64,000 nucleotides of DNA, from NCBI GenBank assembly GCA_027475525.1, contig JAMWFC010000010.1, positions 62,001 to 126,000 on the forward strand, read 5' to 3'. This document shows, piece by piece, positions 21,160 through 32,693 of the stretch (positions are counted from its first letter, which is position 1; every line of letters starts with the position of its first letter). Origin of the DNA: Macrolepiota albuminosa. Taxonomy: Eukaryota; Basidiomycota; Agaricomycetes; Agaricales; Agaricaceae. The notes beneath the pieces are model-generated. The model was not told where the DNA came from and ran no database searches. It saw only the letters and a program-made list of their open reading frames with translations. Both the position numbers and the translations under genes were made by a program.

Positions 21160-22900
21160 GCTACTCTTTAAGTATGTGCAGGAGTCACTCTGGGTTCCTG
21201 AGAGGTTCCAGGATGTCTGGGATGGTTCCATAAATTAATGGATAGCAGTGGATATAAGGAGAACTGTATATCAGAGATCACACATGGGGTGCGTGATCAA
21301 TAGGCATGGAGGGGAGGCTGTGATACATGATGCATGATAGCCAGGGTGATTGGCATGATCTGATTATTAGTGGTCATGCTGGGATCCATAATGCAGAACT
21401 GTCGGGGGGTGCTGTGTGATGGTGTGGTCTAATGTGTGTGATGGCAGGGTCAGCAGTCATGATGGTGGGAGTTGTGTCATAGGAACAGCAAGGAGGTCTC
21501 AGAGGGGGTTCTGGAGGTGTCCTGGAGTGGTTCTGGATAGGAGGGTCATGACAGTTTGTCTATCCAGATGCTTGTATAAGCAGCAGCCTGTGTGCAGATG
21601 CTTATATAAGCAGTAGACTATATTAGTGTGGAACAATGTCAACAGATAGATCTCAGACATGCTGTGCTAGCAACAGCTCATACAAGCAAGTAAGTTCCTC
21701 AGTCTATATCTGACATTTCAGACATATTCTCTGGAATTGTCTCAATATAGGCTGAAAACCCTGTCCTATGCCCTCTAGATGATAAACCAGCCTGCAATAA
21801 AGCTAGATTCTCACAATAAAGTTCTTTACTAGAGCCTTCCATACTTGTATAGATGTGACAAGACATATCAGCTCCATCTTCTAAGCTCGCAGTAAGCTCA
21901 GACTGACTCATTCTTTGGCTGGTACTGGGAAATCCTCCAGCCAGACCACTACTCTATCCTGATGGTCAACCATCAAGCAGTGGTCTGACTAGTATAGTCA
22001 CAAACAGCCCTTCTGGCATTATTCCAACTTCCACACCTATGCTCTTTCATGATGTGGCATTCTTCATTACTCCTCTTATATTCTAGCTGCTGCATCTTCC
22101 ATAGACATTGCTATGTCTGTGAAATTTTTATAATATTATACTAATAACATTGTGATTCAATTACTAATAATAGAACTTCTTAGTCAAAGTTTGTCTACTT
22201 TGCTAAAGGCTAGAGTCAGTGCAAGTCGATTTAAAAAACTGTAATGTATTGTTATAGAGCCTCTCATGCACTGAACCACAAGTCAGAACCTGTCTATTGG
22301 GTCTAGCCACAGTATCTGGAAGAAAGCTGTTGAGGATAACTTCTTGTATATACTCTAAAATATAAATATATATAAATAGTGAAAAAATACTGTAGAGTAT
22401 AGTGTAATGCATAGTCGTATGTACTTCAAGATGTAAATATATATAAATAGTAAAAGAATACTGTAGAGAAGTATAATGTAATGCATGCTCTTGTTACAAT
22501 TATAAAGAGGTACACTATTACCTTTTATCTGGATCATTTATATGTGTTTCAATATATTCAGTTTTAAGTAGTACTCTTTACAATAAGCAAATACTTATTC
22601 TATACTATAGCAAGCTGCACTTGCAAGGTGATATCTAATTGTCCACCTTCTTCATCATCAGAAGTCTTAGTATATTTTTCTATATCTTATTGTTCAATTG
22701 CAAAAACCAAATATACATTAGTTTTCTGAGTATTTTCAGAATTATTAAGAGAGTTTTATAGTACAAAAAGCATATAAATGAAAGATGAAACCTTAAAATA
22801 ATTTTTTAAAATTTTAAAAAAATAGTATAACTAAAAATAGCTCAAATTTCCCAGGCAAACCTTAAATCTGTGACAAGTTCCTCTTGTCCTTGTCCTTTTG
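21160..22900. other. Non-coding, AT-rich region after the gypsy element
   Basis: The first 500 bp contain two near-identical units around GCTT(G/A)TATAAGCAG (21569-21583 and 21600-21612), which look like a TATA region of another LTR. Part of an LTR of a second retroelement family is possible but no ends were found. At 22360-22480 two diverged copies of ATAAATATATATAAATAGT plus ATACTGTAGAG occur about 70 bp apart. No gene is supported. Confidence 0.35.
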
Positions 22901-22902
22901 AC

Positions 22903-22990
22903 CCTTAGTCAGCATCGTCCTTTTATCCTCGTCCCTTAGTCAGCATTGTCCTTTCATCTTTTAGTCAGCATCGTCCTTGTTTCTTACTCA
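22903..22990 (+). repeat. Short minisatellite, CTTAGTCAGCATCGTCC units
   Basis: Four imperfect units of about 28-30 bp share the core TTAGTCAGCATCGTCCTT (copies start near 22906, 22936, 22961 and 22986, the last one degenerate). This is a simple tandem repeat in non-coding DNA. Confidence 0.6.
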
Positions 22991-23369
22991 GCAGTGCCTG
23001 TGTCGCTCTCTGAGTGCCAGTGACGTGCGTGGTTGTTTTCGTCCTTTCGTCCCTGAAGGACGAAAATCAACAGTTGATTTTCTATGTCATACTAATAGGA
23101 CGGATACGCGGATAAGACGCGTCAGCAGACTGCAGGAGAGACATAGTAGTGAGATGATAAGTAGAACTTGTTGCGTTATTTTTACGAAAAAAGGCAACAG
23201 AAAGAACAAGGGGACCTCAGCTGTTGCGCGAGAATAGGATCAACTGGTGATGATTGATCGATCGGGGAGTAGGTCCTGAAGTGTGATAGACGTGATATGT
23301 GGGTGCAAAAAAAAAAAGTTCGTCGTGTGGTGTTTCAAGGAGCACCACAATGGCCCATAACCTGTTAGA

Positions 23370-23560
23370 ACTTAGCACCTAATATCCGACTGTAAGTATA
23401 CGATTCCTCAGTCCAGTATGAGTGACTATATTGCGTCGTACCTAATATCCGACTGTAAGTATACGATTCTAGAGGTACGACTTTAGTATAATTAATCTGT
23501 GTGTAGAAATATGTCGACGTACCCTCAGTCCAGTATGAGTGACTGAGGGTTCGTCCATGT
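23370..23560 (+). repeat. Patchwork of two short direct repeats
   Basis: ACCTAATATCCGACTGTAAG plus TATACGATTC occurs at 23377 and again at 23440 (63 bp apart). CAGTCCAGTATGAGTGACT occurs near 23411 and again near 23527. The interleaved order suggests small duplications or a nested insertion scar. Confidence 0.65.
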
Positions 23561-23699
23561 ACGTAGCGGTATATATATAAGTATGTAACAAAGGAATGAA
23601 ATAAACAAAGGGGAGGCGTACAAAGATGACGGTGTGATATGTGTGATAAGACAAAGTGACGGTGGCCATGTGGCCATGTGGCCCAACATTATTTTCTCA

Positions 23700-23910
23700 C
23701 CTGACTTAAGGGTATCGCTACTAAATTCTCTGATGCTGAGGCTCAGGACCTCTATGGCCACCTCCGGTCTCTGGAACCCAACTTTTTAAAGTCCCTGTCA
23801 GGCATAGCCGCAAGAAAGCCAGCCATTGGCTTAATTCCAGATGTTCCGGTGCTTACTAAACAGGACCTTGCAACCATGAAGACGTGCGCCGACAAATTTA
23901 TGGATGCGGA
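23700..23910 (+). pseudogene. HsbA-like gene fragment (copy 1)
   Basis: This is a truncated copy of exon 3 of the intact HsbA-type gene at 39770-40489, including the end of the preceding intron (ACTTAAG). It reads GIATKFSDAEAQDLYGHLRS and continues to the residues before the exon end, with substitutions such as Pro for Leu and Thr for Ile. It stops abruptly at GGATGCGGA, where unrelated sequence begins, so the 3' exon is missing. Confidence 0.85.
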
Positions 23911-23946
23911 ACACACGACATCTTTTTCTACTTCTGTACAAAAGAG

Positions 23947-24123
23947 TCAGAAGCTGCGCAGTGGGAAAAATGCTCTATAATCGTCAGCAGTCATAGGGAT
24001 ACGGTAGTGGTCACCAGGTCCCTCAACTGTGTCGACGGCTATGTCAACAACGTTGTTGGCAGCAATCGGACTTGCGAGGGTGGCAAGGCTGCAGGAAAGG
24101 ATGACTAGGGTCTTGAAATGCAT
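23947..24123 (-). CDS. Small putative secreted protein (58 aa)
   Basis: The ORF begins MHFKTLVILSCSLATLASPI, a good secretory signal sequence with a basic start, hydrophobic core and small residues before a likely cleavage site. The mature part, about 38 residues, includes DHYRIPMTADDYRAFF and has no cysteines. It lies tail-to-tail with the HsbA fragment. The signal resembles those of HsbA-family proteins, so it could be the N-terminus of another broken family member. I do not recognise the mature part. Confidence 0.35.
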   Translation of the reverse strand: MHFKTLVILSCSLATLASPIAANNVVDIAVDTVEGPGDHYRIPMTADDYRAFFPLRSF

Positions 24124-24920
24124 GCTGAGGAATCTGAGAATAATGAATTCACAATGTTAAACGCAGTGTACTCAGTCGGTGTGTTAATGACTGATATTCA
24201 TCTATTTGCCTGTTAAACACAATGTACTAGTATACGTGAGTGTTTGTATGAATAGATATCTGGTATATGCTCATCTCAGTCGGTGTGTTGACAACTGTTA
24301 GAACTGGAGCAGCATGCCAGATCGAAATCAAACGAGGTTTGCACAAAGTGACGCCTATTGATAGCTCCGAGCCCGACGCCACAGTGTCTCGTTTGTCTAT
24401 TGTGGCGCGTATCGTCATCGGAAGATATCAAGGCAGAATGATGGTCCGGAATCTTAACAAAGTGCGCTCCGAATCTATGGATTCTGTTCTGTGGTGATCG
24501 TCCAGACATACATGTCGACCCATTGCGAGACGATGATGAGTGACTCAGGAGAGGCAGCGGGGGAATTGAGGCTTATAAGCAGTTGTTGCTTCCATCATAA
24601 TTGACGGGTGTGACAAACTTCCTTGAATCCTACAAGGCGTTGGCGTGTTATGCGGACGCAGTGAATGAGTGCAGGGGGCACCTTGCGAGGACCAAGGACC
24701 TTGAGGATGATTTGAGTGTTGTCGTGCGTGATCGGGAGATCCTGTGGGTGCATCCGCGCCTGGGACTGTCAAGATACTAACGAATTACTACAGACATCGT
24801 TGGTGGTAGGCTAACACGGGCTACGTAGACTATGCACGCGGGGCACCAGACAGACATGGGCCACACGGTAAGTGTAATCTCTGTCTGACGCTGACTATGT
24901 AAACATATCCATGACTCTCA
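24124..24920. other. Intergenic debris
   Basis: A short direct repeat CTCAGTCGGTGTGTT occurs near 24172 and 24275, each followed by TGAC(A)AC-like sequence. ORFs here are short and unrecognised. The right end grades into the aspartic protease copy. Confidence 0.3.
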
Positions 24921-24924
24921 CCTT

Positions 24925-25757
24925 TCGAATGCCACCACGACCCGATCCTCGCAGACCTCGCACCAGTCCCTTCGATCCTCCAGGCCCACCACTATCCTCT
25001 GCCCTACCCACGACAAGCGTATCATCTGCATCCCCCCATGCATCGTCCTTCCCCCTTCCCCCTGTCACGGGCGCACCCCCATCTCCCGCTCTGACTCCGG
25101 CTCAGGCTCCCCAAGTCTCAAATCCACCAGCCCGTGACTGGAATTCTTGTAGTACCTTGGTGGGGTCTGTGATTCCCACGAGCCCGAGACGGGGCTTGAT
25201 GTTGCCTGTGCCGGAGGAATTGGTTGTGGTGCTGGCGGTGTCAAAGACACCTGGTTCATTGGTTGGCTCGTAGCCTATGACTGTGTAAACGTTGTGGAGC
25301 AACGGGACGCCGAAAATAATATCGGCAGGCGCGCCATGGAATCGAAGGATTAATTACGCCGGTAGAAAAGCTGGCGGTGTTGTGGTTTGAGGGTGGCGTA
25401 GTGAGGTCGAGAGGGTGCGATCATCAAGGATTATCGTCAAATTGAGTGGGGTCATGCATGTTAACGTAGTCTACCTCAAAATCAACAAAGTCGGTAAATC
25501 ACGAAGACGATGTACAGTGCCCACCGTTTGCAGGACCCATGCCAATTGCTCCATAAATTGCGTTGGCCATGGCGCTGGTCGTCAAAATTAGCAGCACCCC
25601 ACTATCGAGCGCAGCGTTCGGGAATGCTGCACCGGTAATGCTGCTCCCAATCTGGACCGGACATGCCTGCCCATTCACCCACACAGTGATCGCGCGCACG
25701 GTGACCTTCCAAAGCAATGTGCCTTCCCTCTCGCTCTACAAAGGTGCGTATTGGACT
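24925..25757 (-). pseudogene. Aspartic protease (A1) pseudogene, internally deleted copy
   Basis: On the minus strand this matches the aspartic protease at 28.5-30.4 kb. From 25757 down it holds the segment with the second active-site motif (ALDSGVLLILTT; the parent reads VLDSGVPLILTT), then about 25300-25130 the KPRLGLVGITDPTKVLQEFQ segment. There it jumps directly to the distal tail (HGLVDLRLGEPEPE), losing the region that encodes the membrane anchor. Its 5' side is joined head-to-head to the HsbA fragment at 25758. The catalytic N-terminal part is absent. Confidence 0.85.
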
Positions 25758-26088
25758 GTGGACACCTCTATGGCCATCTCCGGTCTCTGGAACCCGACTT
25801 TTTAAAGTCCCTGTCGGGCATAGCCGCAAGGAAACCAGCCATCGGCCTAATTCCAGACGTTCTGGTGCTTATTAAACAGGACCTCGCAACCATGAAGACA
25901 CGCGCCGACAAATTTATGGATGCGTTTACTGGCCATGTCCCGGTAAGTCCTTCATTGGCACCGGATTAATCGGCGCGGAAATTAATTTGACTTTCTCCAA
26001 TTAGTTGACCGCTGTCGCGGAAGCTCGGATCATGAAATCGAGTGTTGATGCTATGTTTGCCTCACTCCACCTGCTCTTCAATATTTAA
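25758..26088 (+). pseudogene. HsbA-like gene fragment (copy 2), 3' half
   Basis: It carries most of exon 3 and the whole of exon 4 of the HsbA-type gene, with the intron between them (GTAAGT...CCAATTAG), ending at TAA 26086-26088. The first 80 codons, with the signal peptide, are missing. It is part of an inverted repeat of about 0.8 kb with the intact locus at 39.3-40.1 kb, which extends into the 3' flank. Confidence 0.9.
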
Positions 26089-26360
26089 GAATGTAAGAAG
26101 TAGAAATATGTACTAAATCTGTTCCTTGTTTGTTTGTTAGATGTATGTTTGAAATGTTATTAGCATTAGAAAGATGTCGAACAGTCAAGTCCATTCATCG
26201 CCAACCATACTCGCCAAGAGGCATAGCTGCTGAGTAAGAGAATAACAATGGAGACATAGGAATAATGGGGACGATAATGGGAAGGTTGATGGTGGCGTTA
26301 CTTTGTTATGGTCGCATCACAACGTGCCTTTACTTATTACCTTTTTTTTATATAGGCTCA

Positions 26361-26790
26361 GAGTCTGTAGCGGCTGTGTGTGTGCATCAGGGCAGTCAAT
26401 GAAGAACTGAACACACGCACAGAGAGCGTGAGCATCGAGGCTGTCGAATTTGTCCCAGACTATGGGGCCAGAGAAGTTGCCTTACAAATATTGGATGCTG
26501 AAATCTTTTCCAGTCTGCGCCGAGGTCGACGGATCATAGGAATGGTCGCTGGTCTGTACACGATCGATGCTCCGCCGGTCCTTCCGGCCAGAGACTGTCG
26601 CTGCAGGTTGACACTGGATCATCTGATCTCATCAGTTCGTCATCATCATCTTCATGTGCAATCACCAGCTCACGTTTTCTCCAGTGGAAGCTTCAAAATC
26701 GTGCTTGTCGTTGTCGTGCAGCTCTGCAATAAGGCAGAACAACGGCTCATACATGCCGTACACGCTAGGACTCAAAGGATGACGCTGTCT
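26361..26790. pseudogene. Rearranged aspartic protease exons
   Basis: 26361-26545 is the reverse complement of a protease exon (compare 39330-39510), while 26555-26710 holds the DTGSS-encoding exon in plus orientation (compare 39125-39290). The two exons therefore face each other, which no functional gene would do. The block extends the inverted repeat with 39.3-40.1 kb. Confidence 0.8.
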
Positions 26791-26799
26791 TGAGTGCCG

Positions 26800-28440
26800 C
26801 TGCCCTCGACCGCAGGGTGATGAGAAGAATATTCATGGCGACTAGCAAACGACCAATTCTCATGGTAGTCGTCATGGCTGACATCATTCCAAGTGACAAG
26901 CGCCCATACAACATTCGCATTGTGATACAGGAGTCCGACAAGTTCTTTGGCCATTGATGCCGATTTATTTATGGATATCAATGACTGCAAAGCCAACGTC
27001 GAGCTTGTGCGTAATCCTACAGTACAGACCTTTCTTAAATATTGCCTCTTGCCCTGCAATTGGCGAACATCTGTATTCGAGCTCCCCATGGGGTACTCAT
27101 CCTCTGACCTATATACCCGAGAAACTTGCTTCGAATCGGCGACAAGACAACGTTCCTACTTTTCCTGTGCTTCGTATTCCTCTGAAATTATTTTGGCATA
27201 TAGTAACTCCCGTTGAAACCTTGAGACGTCGCAGATCGAGCTAGTAGCGTGTTTGAAATCCTGCACCTTCGTCATCTTGCCCTCCTACCGAAAGCGGTTG
27301 GTGGCGACAATATCCGAGCTGCATTACCTTACTCAACATCAGACATGAACTTTTTCTTACGGATCAGTTCACCGAAAGTGTATTTTATCCAGAGTTTGGA
27401 ACTCGTGAATCCATACGCTTTTTGTTCCTGTCCAAGGTACCAGCGTTCTAACAAATTCATCTCATCTGTGCGGCGGTTTTGTGAAAACTCTATTGTCTCA
27501 AACGTAGAAGCTTCAGCCGCCTTTGCACTATGAATGTGCGTAGCATTCAAACGACACAGAAAGCGGGACCTGCTATGTCCTCCCTATCCTTGTCACTGTA
27601 GCTACCTTTCGTGCGTTTGACTCGGTCAAAAAAACTAACTGACACGATTTTACGCATTAATATACCAGCATGGAGTGGGAGCATATATGCTTCGTTGACG
27701 TAATTAACAACCTCCAGACAGATATAATCCACATAACTCTGTTTTCAGGCGAAGTAATTTCGAGTCACTCTCTATACTCCTTATCGCAGTTGTACCACAG
27801 AAATCATGCAAATGCTCCAGTGGTAGATTGATCAAGTGTGAGGCTTTCCGAAGGAGTTAGGCTAATTCAGTTGGATGAAGTGGCCAGGGCGCTTCACTCC
27901 GAGGGAGACCGACGTGGTACCGTGGATATATTAGGGCTGACTTACAACCTTTCAAACGAAGTAAAACTAGCCTTTTCGTAACTGACTTCAGTTACCTGGA
28001 GTTTTATCGGTTGGGTACTGTATTGTCGACACAACTCGATAGCATGGTGTACACTAGATGGTCAGACAATGGGAGATAAACCGTGATTTGGAATATAGCG
28101 AAATGTGGAGAGCATCGAAAGGCTGAAAGTCAGTGAGCGAGAGCCCTTCAAGGATAATTAATAATTCCTCACTATAGGACAATAGATTTCTCTGTTCCGA
28201 TGTATTCACAGCTTTGAGGGTCGTTCAAGACCAGTTCGGTACCTTTCTTAATTGACGGTACGCGCGTGTGCAGGAGCTGCTAAATTGAGGCAATGACTTT
28301 CGACTTATTTCAATTTCACGTGTACAAATGGTGATAATGGAAACGGGGGTAGGTTAGGACCACGGAACATACTGCAATCAACGTTCGCTCACTAAATGCG
28401 GAAGGTATCGTCATCCTCGCATCATCAGTCTGCTTCGGTT
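26800..28440. other. Debris containing one copy of a duplicated unknown relic
   Basis: About 27000-27530 is a diverged relative of 45660-46250: both contain TGTGCTTCGTATTCCTCTGAAA, later a CGTC(A/T)TCTTGCCCTCCT(A/G)-like segment, GAGCTGCATTA and TCATCGAAAG/TCACCGAAAG. Plus-strand readings such as HLRHLALLPKAVGGDN look like a decayed protein, but frames break often. I do not recognise the family. The remaining DNA to 28440 shows no gene. Confidence 0.45.
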
Positions 28441-28471
28441 CATCCCCTATGGGTCTCCGAATCAACACCTT

Positions 28472-30394
28472 CTATTCAATAAGATTTTCATGTCCTGTAA
28501 CAGTGAGTGAGCGCGTTGAATGTATTCGGTGCGTAACTGTCTTGTCAGAAGTGTAACCAGCCCTTTGACCTCTAACCACCTCTGGCCTACCCACGACAAG
28601 CGTATCATCTACATCCCCCCACGCATCGTCCTCCCCCTGCCCCTGTCGCGGGTGCACCTCCATCTCCCGATCCGGCTCATGCTCAGGCTCAGGCTCCCCA
28701 AGTCTCAAATCCACCAGCCCATGATCCTGCATGTACGGCTCCCACCGCACACTACGCATCGTCTCCTCATCCACATAAAGTTCTTTCCCCGGCATAACCT
28801 TGCCCCCCTCTCCAGACCCAATTGTCGACGCACGCGCACGCGCATACCCACCTTCCTTCTCCGTCTCCCTCCCGACACCCGCAAGAACAGCCGCAGAACG
28901 TGTCGCTCGCTCATTGGAACCTCCGACGGGGAAGCTACCAGCGCACACCAAACCAAGACACAGCGCAAAGAACTCGACAAGCGCAACGAGCACGATCACA
29001 CCTACCGAGAGATGCCTGCCGACGGTGACGCCTCCTCCGTTGTTCGCGGGTTCAGACCCAGGGCTCGGATTCGAAGAAGACGAAAGTGGTTTGTTGAACA
29101 CGCGGACGGTTTGGAATTCTTGTAGTGCCTTGGTGGGGTCTGTGATTCCTACGAGGCCGAGACGGGGCTTGATGTCGCCTGCGCCGGAGGAGTTGGTTGT
29201 TGTGATGGTGGTGTCAAAGGTGCCTGATTCGTTCGGTGGCTCGTAGGCCATCACTGTGTATGCGTTGCGTAGGAACTGGACACCGAGGATATTGGCAGAT
29301 GTGTCGGGTTTGGTGAGTACAGAGTCATAGGATTGAATTACGCCGGTGCAAAAGCTGGTGGTGTTATCGTTTGAGGGTGGCATAGTGAGGTCGAGTGGGT
29401 GCAAGAGTATGGGAGTTCGATCGTCAAGGGTTATCGTCAAGTTTAGCAGCGTTGTGCAGGGTACGTAGTCTATTTCAAAATCAGCAAAAATCAGTAAATC
29501 ACAAAGACACGTACAATGCCCGTCGTTTGCAGGACCTACGCCAATTGCTCCATAGATACCATTGGCCGCGGCGCTCGTCGTCAAAATGAGCGGCACTCCA
29601 CTATCGAGCACAGCGCTTGGGAACGTGGCACCGGTACTGCTGCTCCCAAGCTGGACCGGACGTGCCTCCCCATTCACCCAGACAGTGATCGCACGCACGT
29701 CGACCTTCCAAAACAATGTGCCTTCCCTCTCGCTCTCCAAAGCTGCGTATTGGACTGTGGACGGGTTAGTAACGAAGCTAGGATGTCGACCAATTCCGAG
29801 CTGCGCAGGGACTGTCTCTGAGCTTGGGCATGAGAGAAGGAGGGAAAGGAAGCGGGCAGAAGGTGCTGACAACACTAGTGTTATTGAATAGAGATTAGAA
29901 GCCAATGCAGCGCCATCGGGGGAGTTGGAGGTGATGGGTAGGATGTGTTGATCGAGTGAGAGGCAGGGCGAGGCCGAGGATGCCACTAAAGTTTAAGTCC
30001 AGAGACTCAGAGTTGATGTCATTTGCGGCGGCTGTGTGTGTGCATTAGAGTAGTCGATGAAGAGCTAAGTCACATACCGAGAGCCTGCGAATCAAGGCTG
30101 TAACCGCCAATGTCGAACTTGTCCCAGACGATGGGGCCAGCGACGTTTCCTTGCAGATACTGGATGCTGCAATCCTTTCCAGTCTACGTCGAGCTCGACG
30201 GGTCGTAGAGATGACCGCTGGTCTTGCTGTACGACAACGACAAACACGATTTTGAAGCAATCCACTGGAGAAACCGTGAGCTGGTGATCGCACATGATGA
30301 TGACGACAGACTCACAAGATCAGACGAACCAGTGTCGACTTGAAGCGACAGTCTCTGGCCAGCAGCACTGACAGTAGCATCGATCGTGTACGCT
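28472..30394 (-). pseudogene. A1 (pepsin-like) aspartic protease with C-terminal membrane anchor, nonsense mutation
   Basis: Exons 30394-30316, 30264-30078, 29985-29515 and 29469-28472 join in frame. The first active-site motif DTGSSDL is near 30330; the second, VLDSGVPLILTT, near 29600. A hydrophobic segment HLSVGVIVLVALVEFF (about 29010-28960) is a membrane anchor, followed by a charged cytosolic-type tail. The combination fits fungal membrane-bound aspartic proteases that act outside the cell. A further upstream exon ending SSAYD, before 30447, is likely; the N-terminus is unresolved. A TAG at 30186-30184 stands where the related copy at 39.3 kb has CAG. At the start of exon 29985 the alternative frame reads GILGLALPL, the usual family motif, which hints at compensating frameshifts. 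Confidence 0.75.
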
Positions 30395-30446
30395 CTGCTC
30401 CACGAATCAGTAAAGCAGAACAACAACTAGCAAGACCACATACATG

Positions 30447-31280
30447 TCGTACGCGCTGGACCCGACGACGTAGAGAGGCAGGACTACCACCAGCCCGGCT
30501 GTTATCTCGATCTTGTGAAAGATGGGGGTTGTTCCTTTTATAACGAGACCCAAGCAGAGTTGTTTATCGAAAGGAAAGAGGTGAGCACGGCGACAATCAC
30601 GATTGTAACACCGGAAGGCCTCGATAGCTTGGGCAAACAGCTGTGCCTCAGCAGAGCACTCGGAGCCAGGCTCAGGTAAAGGTGTTTCCTTGATAATCAG
30701 AACGACTGTGTATCCGTTGTGTGTTTCCGTGCAGGGTAAAAGGAGACATGCATCAGCGGTAGTGTGAACAGTGTGACCGCACATGAAAAGGGTAGGTCGC
30801 GATCCATGCAAAATACACGCCGATAGCTCTCTTCATACTCGGGGCGCTCGTGCCTCTTGTTATGGATGGTTTGGTCAGTGGAGAGGTGCTAGGCAGAGTT
30901 GGCTGGGCTTGGAGTGGCTTGCAAGGGCTGGAGAGTTCGAACCGGGCGGACGTTGCCGAATGCGGACAGCTTTCTGGGTTCATCCATCTCCAGTGCGCGT
31001 TTTTTCTATAGGACAATAAAAGGGTTAGCGAGAGCATGACGATAAGAGAATAAATTCATCCGAACCTGCTGCTCACGAATAAATGACGACCGTAAGAGGA
31101 TGAAGATCGGTAGGCGGGGATGCGTGAGATCACAGATAAGATTGCAGATTTCATTTAAACAGTAGATACAAACAAGAACTCATGGGGTGTCCACCGTGAC
31201 TTTTGGCTGCACATTCCTGCATCTCGCATTTCCCATGGAACGTGATAAGAAGATCAGGTTAGTTTAACCCTAATATTTAT
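30447..31280 (-). other. Upstream region of the aspartic protease gene
   Basis: A minus-strand ORF at 30811-30407 could carry N-terminal protease exons: it ends in LPLYVVGSSAYD before a GT donor that splices in frame to the AYTIDATV exon. Whether the upstream residues (Cys-rich, no clear propeptide) are real is uncertain. The rest of the block is presumed promoter. Confidence 0.35.
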
Positions 31281-31292
31281 TCATTTCAAGGA

Positions 31293-31375
31293 TTAGTTAG
31301 CGTGGAGGGACTGAAGACCCCTAACCTCTCCCTGCCCTATGGAAGGTTCGACTCCTTCCGAGGACATTTCAATGC
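31293..31375 (+). repeat. tRNA-like sequence (SINE-type copy or tRNA pseudogene)
   Basis: A-box-like TAGTTAGCGTGG (31294-31305), an anticodon-like AGGGACTGAAGACCCCT and a perfect B box GGTTCGACTCC (31345-31355) in a GAAGG/CCTTC stem follow in order. The loop CTGAAGA equals that of a Phe tRNA. The 5' and 3' acceptor strands do not pair, so it is not a functional tRNA gene. The A box and T-arm match the minus-strand repeat at 6.6 kb, which has a hairpin where this copy has the anticodon-like part. Confidence 0.5.
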
Positions 31376-32690
31376 GCAGTCAGTTTTCTTCTCTGCTGAC
31401 TGACCAAGTCGTCGAGGCGAGTTTTTTTTTATACATCTTTTCCATCATCTTTATCTAGTAGGTAAATGGACCCATCGATACTGTCAAAGCCCACCTTGCC
31501 CTGCTCTCGCACCATCTCGGACAATGTGACGAAGAGTTGATTCTTTTCACCTCCTGCTTTGTTTTCCTTTTTTTGTCTTTCTTGTCATATTCATTTCTAC
31601 TTACACTCGTTCTAGGTACATTATGCCGCCGCTGCCTGCCATGGGACGTTGCCCCGCCTCCCACTCTTGTCGTGGTCAGAACTAGCAGTCCGTGACATCC
31701 ATATCCACTCGTCTGCCGTCGAAATCACGTTGCACAACTGGCTCCAAACGCAGTAGGAGCCCCCGAGTCAATCTCTGTCGAAAACTCTGAGTAACCTCCC
31801 TAATTGCTCTTCTTCGGATAGCTGGCCGTTCTCGATGGCTCTTTCTTCCTTTTTGCCCCTGGTCTTTCTTCGATTCAGACCAGTCGCCAAGCACTGAGAG
31901 ACTTTGCAAGTTCCTCATCACGGATAGGCGGTTCGTCTCGTTTTTGAATAACAAGGTGCTTGACACGACGGTGCTCCTCCTTGGTCGGCAGTCCGTTGAC
32001 GGAAAATACGAGCCATCTTCCGTCGTGTCCAGGTGTTCAGCGTACATTTATGTATAGATGGTAGCACTACACAGACAGTGATTATATTCAACTTGGGACC
32101 CAGCAGTGCGTCCGCAGTCAGCTCACGTCATATTTGAAAGAAAGATGCCTAGAAGAACGGCTGTGAAGCCTGGAATACAAGGAAACCGTGGCCATCATGA
32201 GTACACCCAATCACACGACCCGTGACAAGCCCAAAATCACAATGCCTCAACGACATCGACGCCCACGCTGCGGCCTACTCATCCACCACCTCTTCAGCAA
32301 CCCCCAGCTGACTCACAAAGCCGCACGCCCGTAACACCCGCCGTTATTCGTTCCATCCTCGCCTCCTCTCGTACTCCACGCGAGGAGCGTTCTTTATCCT
32401 GCCTTGCCTTTTTTAGGTGTGGACCACTTTGTCCTGTCTAGCATGTCCGCTGGAAAAAAGAAAAATTTCTGATTTTTTGGGTTCACGGGGTTTAAACTCA
32501 GTTGTGGCGGAATCAGCCTGGCGGCGGGGAATGGACGCGGGATCCTTCTTGGGGTAGCCAAGTGACTCGGGTCAATGATGATCTCGTGCTTCATTTGTGG
32601 AGCAGGAAAATATCGCGTCCAACGAAATGTATACGGAAACAGAGTTTACAAACTTTTGTCATGATACATGGAGGGAAATCTATGGTCCAT
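31376..32690. other. No supported gene
   Basis: Only short ORFs of 60-120 codons occur on both strands. None shows a domain or a splice-compatible chain. A pyrimidine-rich tract (31420-31450) and scattered A/T runs are present. Confidence 0.35.
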
Positions 32691-32693
32691 AAT

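Noticed and set aside
31293..31375. Functional tRNA-Phe gene
   Set aside because: The anticodon loop and T-arm fit, but the acceptor strands do not pair and the D-arm is poor.
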